A DNA stretch of 64,000 nt from Quillaja saponaria (Eukaryota; Streptophyta; Magnoliopsida; Fabales; Quillajaceae). Under the pieces are notes generated by a model. It worked only from the letters and a program-made list of their open reading frames with translations, was not told where the DNA came from and made no database searches. The position numbers and the translations under genes are program-made. The stretch covers positions 26,100,350 through 26,164,349 of the forward strand of contig CM055608.1 in assembly GCA_029379385.1 (NCBI GenBank), in the 5' to 3' direction. Below are positions 58,731 through 64,000 of the stretch, in pieces. Position 1 is the stretch's first letter. Each line of letters starts with the position of its first letter.

Positions 58731-60860
58731 ATGTATTAAGTAAAGGAACTTGAAGAATTTGTTAGGAATTGAATGTTAGATTGGGAATACTAGATGCATA
58801 GTCGAATTAATTGATATGAGTTTCAATTATGGAGTAGCTAATGAGGAAACATAAAGGTTGGCTAAGTTAAGGTTAAATTATAAAAATTTGAAATATGTAC
58901 AAGGAAAATTAGGATTATAGATATATATTTTATGTTGTAATGGAGGTTAAATAATTAATGTGGATGGACTCTGATAGAAGAAACGCAAATAGTGAAAACA
59001 ATAATAAAATTGTGTTAATGGTAGGAATGTATAATTTAGGCTTTAGTTAATGTTAATAATAAATTTAAATTGAATTTAATAATAGAGAGTAAGGTATCAA
59101 GGGTAAGTGAATTATGTAGATTTTAATAATAAATAAATATATAGGTATACACAACAGTTAAGTACCTAAGTTTTACTAATTAAATAATTAATTAGAAAGT
59201 ACGGAACTTGAGAATCGGTATTGTGGATCCTAGGAATTTAAGTTAGTTTATTAAAATAAATAAAAATGGAATTAAATACTCTTAAAATAAATATTTGATC
59301 CTTGGGAGTTAGTTGTTAGTTAAAAATTAAATAAAAGTTTATGAACTCATTATGAAACACGGGTGGGGCAAATAGTTAAGAAAATGGAAGATCCTGGAAC
59401 TTAGTTGATGAATATTGAGAATTTATAACTCATGCTCTTAATTAATTTTAAGCAAATAACTTAATTTGAACTTTTATAAGATGAGTAAAGTGGAATTAAG
59501 AAAATAAGTCTTAACTTCTTGGTTGATGTATGTATAATAGATATACACATACATGAATCAGAGTTTAAGTTGCCTTGAGACATTGGTAGAATGTCTAAAA
59601 GGGGCGTTGGGTTTTAATGAAGGTATGAGAGTAGATATTTAAATTTGAGTGAGTAAAAGGAGCATAATTATGAAGTTTATAAAATAAGTAACATTTGAAA
59701 ATATTACTTTCAGTCCAGAAATGCACTTATTGAGCCAATGACGCGTGGATTCGAGGATTGAGCGAGGAATGTGATTCATCATACGGTGAGTGGTTAATTG
59801 CTGCCTTTAGGGGCTTAGATTATTATGTGTAATTATTTGTTTATCTGAATATGTGTGACATACGGAAAGTAAGCTAGTGGAGTATTTCAGTAATTTGCTT
59901 GATATTGGTTACTGTGATTGACATTGATTGTGTTTGATAAGGGCCAACTCGTGAACATTTTCTGGAAAATGATTTTCATTTCTGAAATTAAAAGTCCAGG
60001 TGCACCTAGGATACCCTGATTTAAAATCATGAGAAATTCTGATTCTGATAAATGTTTTTTTAAAATTGAGTGCTCAGCCCCGGTGGGATGGATTGTGTAC
60101 GGAGATTAAATTGTTGTGCGGGCTCGTAAATGCCCGGTAGGGGGTGATAATGTTGTGCGGGGCTGGGTCACTCGTTGGCCCTTTGGTTGTTTTTGTGTGA
60201 TATTATTGTTCTGATTAATTTGTGATCATGTGTTTTATGTAAATTGTGAATTTGTGAAATTTACAATTTGCACGTGTGATGTGAAACGTTATGTGAATCA
60301 TGTTATATGATGTTAATATATATGTGATGCTAGTACTCTTTAGGTACAATTTTTCACTCACTGAGTCCGTAGGACTCATCCCTTTCTTGTGGTTATATTT
60401 TTTTTTAGTAGCAGGACCTAAAAAGAAGTTAACTGCTAATATGAGGCTTTGCTAAAGATTTAACAAGAAGGTATGTCTCGGAATCTCATACTTGAAGTTA
60501 AGGAGGAAAGTTTGCAGTCACATTAGAACTGTGGGTGTCAAATGTGGTATGATGTGAACGGAGCAGAGCTCCTTATGGTATTTGCATTATGTTGAGTAAT
60601 ATAAAAAGAGTTTACAGGATTGTATTTTAAGGCACGTTCCATATCGTAAGGGACCTCTGCCGAAATTATTAGTGAGTTATGGTTTGTTGTAATCAATAAA
60701 CTTTTAAATGTTAATTTTTTTTTTTTTTTTTTGTCGTTATAATTTCTTAGTTTTATTCATTAGTGAGTTAAGAGTCATAGTCATTCCTTTATTTGAGTCA
60801 GGGTTACGGAGGTTTGGTTACCATTCCTCCGGCCAGTCATGCTTCCATGAGGGTGTGACA
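58731..60860 (+). mobile_element. LTR-like retroelement unit (partner of 4.5-6.7 kb)
   Basis: Inverted relative of 4494-6720. Ends GAGGGTGTGACA at 60860. Landmarks are the GTGCACCTAGGATACCCTGATTT block (59999-60022), the GC-rich CGGGCTCGTAAATGCCCGGTAGGGGGTGATAATG block (around 60119-60152), and the ACTCACTGAGTCCGTAGGACTCATCCC block (60355-60381). No protein-coding frame, so a long solo LTR or non-autonomous unit. The left boundary is approximate. Confidence 0.65.
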
Positions 60861-61770
60861 AGATCTTTCTTCTTCTTTTTTTGTTAGGAAATATATTAGA
60901 CTTTTAAGTTGAATTTAAAACAAATACTAAAAAAGCTGAAGAGTTCAGGACAATTAGGACCAGTGAAAACATTTAATAATTAAAAATCATATTAGGAAAG
61001 AAAAATAATAAAAGGTAAAATAGATGGTTGAAGAGTTTTACAAGAAGAAGATTTATAAAAGAAAAATATTAAAAAGGTGAAATACCTAATTAAAAAGTTT
61101 TAAGGGAATAAGGTTTTGGAGAGGCAAGGCAGAAGCATACTTACAAATGAAAAGTTGAATAGTTTAGGAAAATCAGTCTTGTGAAAAAAATTAAAAAGCC
61201 TAATAAAAGTTAGACATAGGAAAGAGAAATAATAAATATTGAACAAAATAAGTCAAATAGAGTAAATAATGATGTTTTATGGAAAAAAAAAAAAACTCAT
61301 ACAATTAATAAGTTGTGACCCTAAAAAAATTAATTGTGATAATAAAGGTCCCAATCAACAAACTTTATTTAGGGCTATAATTTGAATACCCTATTATTTA
61401 TATTTAAATCTAACTATTCAAATTCAAATACATATTCACGAATGTAAATAAAATAAAAAGAGCAAATTATATCCTCCTTCTCGAGGTTTGGTGAAATAAA
61501 ACTAAGATTCAAAATTTGAGAAAATCAACACTCTCCATCCTTAAATGGATGGAAAAGCTACGGTATTATAAAATAATTTAGATAAAATATTAAAAAGTCA
61601 TGGTTGTATATCTAAAGTACCAAAATGTCTTACTTTTATTTGTTTTTCCTTTTCAAATGAGTAATATTAATTTTATTATACCATCCTTTATTTTTTAAAA
61701 TTTATTTTCTTAATAGCAATCAATTTTTTTATTAATAAAATCAAAAGAAAATAATAGGTACACATATATA
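60861..61770. other. AT-rich intergenic stretch
   Basis: Repeated AAAAG/TTTTAAG words but no recognisable element or gene. Confidence 0.5.
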
Positions 61771-61776
61771 TCTATA

Positions 61777-62072
61777 TCTATACTATACTAAAAGCTAGAA
61801 TACAATTATGGTATCCTCTGACTTTTTAATATAATTTTCAAGTCAAATAACATACTAAAAGGGATGATAGTGGACTCTTGAATTTGAACTTTTTTGAAAT
61901 TAAAATTTCATCATTTATTAGAAACTGGACATTTTCTCATATAATTTGAGAAAAAATAATTGATAAAGAAATAAATAAATAAAAAACTCATTTATTAAAA
62001 ACTTAAATTAGTCAATTATTAAAAAAAAAAAAAAATTTTGAACATGTGCCTAAGCACATGTGATGGGACTGG
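61777..62072 (+). mobile_element. Short non-autonomous Helitron candidate
   Basis: Starts TCTATACTATACTAAAAG after an A and ends CTGG before a T, with an 8-bp perfect hairpin ACATGTGC-CTAA-GCACATGT (62042-62061) seven bases before the CTGG end. These are the diagnostic plant Helitron termini (5' TC, 3' hairpin plus CTRR, insertion between A and T). Length is 296 bp with no coding sequence. Confidence 0.6.
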
Positions 62073-62084
62073 TATATTTATATA

Positions 62085-62144
62085 CTAGTTTTTGACACAC
62101 TCGTTATGCGTGAATCGTGTTTATAATATATCAATATATCTATA
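62085..62144 (-). mobile_element. Second Helitron 3' terminus, reversed
   Basis: CTAG at 62085-62088 followed by a CACTCGTTATGCGTG hairpin-like word (62099-62113) reads, on the minus strand, as a hairpin and CTAG ending. It is similar to 27729-27790. Only a short piece remains before another 5'-type terminus starts at 62145. Confidence 0.4.
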
Positions 62145-63130
62145 TCTATACTATATATAAAAATGACTTATGACATAATCTTTTGATTTCCTAATATACC
62201 TTTATTAGTTTTAATTATTACATAGTTACATTTAGTTGTTATTTTGTAGTTGTTTTTGCTCCAAATATATCATTATTAATTTTTTTATTTTATTTAATTA
62301 TTCTCCATTTTAATAACCAATTAAATTTTAATTGTTTTAGAATTTATTTATTTTTTTAAAATTTTCTCAATATTAATAAATTTATAATTTTCAATAATTA
62401 TATGTCAATAGTATTTAAGATTGAACCTCTCAATTTTATTTTTCTTCAACAATAATTATCATATTTTTTTTTTAGTTCTTCTCCAATTTATGAATTAACA
62501 TTTTAAAAATTAATTATGAATTAAAATAATATTAAGAGTATAGTTTTCATAATTATAATATTATTATTTTAACTTTTAATTCTTCTTTACATCTTAAGAA
62601 TTAAAAAAAAAATTATAAATTTATGAATTTATTTTTTATGAATATAAAAATGATTAAGTGGAAGAAATTTTATTTTCTTAAATACCCTTTTAACTTTTTA
62701 CTATTATAGATATACTTTTTGATTAACTGTTATTTTAATTATTTGATTCAAATAGATTATTTATTTATTTTTATCTTTTATTTCTTTCCTTATTCTTCTC
62801 TATTTAATATTTATAGGATTGTAATTGTTTTATCACTATTGATTTTTTTTTTTGTCCTAATCCTTTTTAATAATAATGAATCTATAATTTATCAATAATT
62901 ATATACAAATAGTAATTATGATTGAATTTCTCAAATATTTTATTAATAAGTTACAAATAAATATATTATAATTAAAATTTGAAAACTTTTTTATGAATTA
63001 AAAGAAATATATAAAGAGTATAGTTTTATGATTAAAGTATTGTTATGTCATTTCCTTTTTCATTTTTAAAATTTTACAAAATTATATATTTATACTATGA
63101 ATTAAAAAATTTATTTGATTTATTTTTTGT
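62145..63130 (+). mobile_element. Helitron-like AT-rich repeat, inverted match to 27.7-29.1 kb
   Basis: Begins TCTATACTATATATAAAAATG, similar to the 61777 terminus. The interior carries AGAGTATAGTTTT-CAT words near 62533 and 63015 and an AGGATTGTAATTGTTTTA word at 62815, which match, in reverse, AAAACTATACTC and TAAAACAATTACAATCCT in the 28.4-28.9 kb region. No coding potential. The 3' end was not identified. Confidence 0.4.
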
Positions 63131-63173
63131 TTAATGTCAATCACATGGAGTATTATTTTTTTATTAACTATAA

Positions 63174-63180
<7 letters not shown>

Positions 63181-63218
<38 letters not shown>
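63181..63218. repeat. AT microsatellite
   Basis: About 19 uninterrupted AT dinucleotides. Confidence 0.9.
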
Positions 63219-63220
<2 letters not shown>

Positions 63221-64000
63221 ACTATAATTAATATCATATGTATATATCATAAACATAGTTAGCAGCACAAAGCATGTTCCACAAAGCCTAGTACTATGTA
63301 GTAGTGTTATAACCCTATATCTTACTTTACATTTTAAGAGATTTGTACGTAACTTGTGTAAATAGGTGGATAAAATTTTATGCGAAGTGGAAGCAAAATA
63401 AATAAATACTTATGTATATTATACATATATGTATACATACGTGAGTAGGAAAAATGAATTTTTATATTAGGGGTGGACAGAATAAGTTAAAATTTACATA
63501 TATAAATTTTATGAATGTGACAAACTTGTAAATAAAAGAATAAACATACACCACAATTTTTATGGTGACTTAGACCATGTTTTTTTTTTTATTTATTATT
63601 TATATTCTCCTTTTTCTTCTATGTTGACCTGACTCATTTGCTTTCCTCCTTGTGTTCTAGAAATTTCTGTATTCTTCTTGATGGACCGAAGCTGCTACTC
63701 TCCTTCCTTTTCCTTGTTTTGCTTGTCATAGTTAGTCTAGAATTACTTGGATTGTATGGGTCCAGCTGCTGCCATGAATTTCCTTTGCTTGGTGTCCATT
63801 CCCCTGTTCTTGTTGTGAGGAATTTTTCCTGTAGCCGTGCCCTGCTCCTGCTTCTTTCAATTGTTCCTTTTAGTTGGCCGTAAGTTTTCCCTCTCGTAGG
63901 CCGTGGGGACTTTCTGGCAGCCATGGAGGTTTCTTGCATTTTCAGCTTTTTGTGTCCTTTACCTCCATGTGAGCTTAGCTGGGTATGGGTCTTAGATATT
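63219..64000. other. Right-end stretch, no gene called
   Basis: AT-rich to about 63600, then a GC-richer tract with open frames on both strands (63634-63939 minus, 63638-63883 plus) whose translations are low-complexity and have no domain. It may be the start of a repeat continuing beyond the window. Confidence 0.4.

Noticed and set aside
1..64000. tRNA, rRNA genes or CRISPR arrays
   Set aside because: No cloverleaf-type boxes or rRNA motifs were noticed, and CRISPR is not expected in a plant nuclear genome. A tRNAscan run would be decisive and was not possible here.

Overview
This is a window of an AT-rich plant nuclear genome, most likely a eudicot. The evidence is the gene content (A-type cytochrome P450s, polygalacturonase-inhibiting proteins, a TGA-type bZIP factor, an MCTP protein), short plant-type introns, and a dense background of plant transposons. 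I cannot name the species from the sequence alone.

Layout. (1) 1-22.9 kb is a P450 neighbourhood: a minus-strand P450 cut by the window's left edge (1-2275), a complete plus-strand CYP93-like P450 (7185-8848), and a 3'-only P450 remnant (22578-22875). Their flanks share rearranged direct and inverted duplications (2.8-4.1 kb and 10.1-11.7 kb). The space between is filled with a LINE remnant inside an intron, hAT fragments, LTR-like sequences, Tourist-type MITEs and a T-rich minisatellite. (2) 23.2-26.4 kb holds two intronless PGIP genes in tandem on the minus strand. (3) 26.5-31.9 kb is very AT-rich, with a Helitron-like repeat. (4) 32.0-36.6 kb is an 11-exon minus-strand TGA9/TGA10-like bZIP gene that appears to use one GC-AG intron. 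(5) 37-53 kb is mostly decayed transposons: LINE reverse transcriptase and RNase H relics, LTR-like repeats and a clean MITE with TTA duplications. It also holds one unexplained small open exon near 51.4-51.6 kb. (6) 53.1-55.4 kb is an intronless minus-strand MCTP3/4-like gene with an upstream leader region. (7) 56.7-64 kb is repeats: a long LTR-like unit that is the inverted partner of the one at 4.5-6.7 kb, and a cluster of Helitron termini near 62 kb.

The genes do not form an obvious shared pathway. The P450s could act in specialised (phenylpropanoid or triterpenoid type) metabolism and the PGIPs are cell-wall defence proteins. The TGA factor and MCTP are ordinary regulatory and plasmodesmatal/ER genes. 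I found no convincing new multi-gene system. The items most worth a second look are the Asp-to-Asn change in the I-helix of the complete P450, the GC-AG intron in the TGA gene, a perfect 17-bp hairpin just upstream of a PGIP gene, the T-rich minisatellite, and two orphan exon-like open frames.
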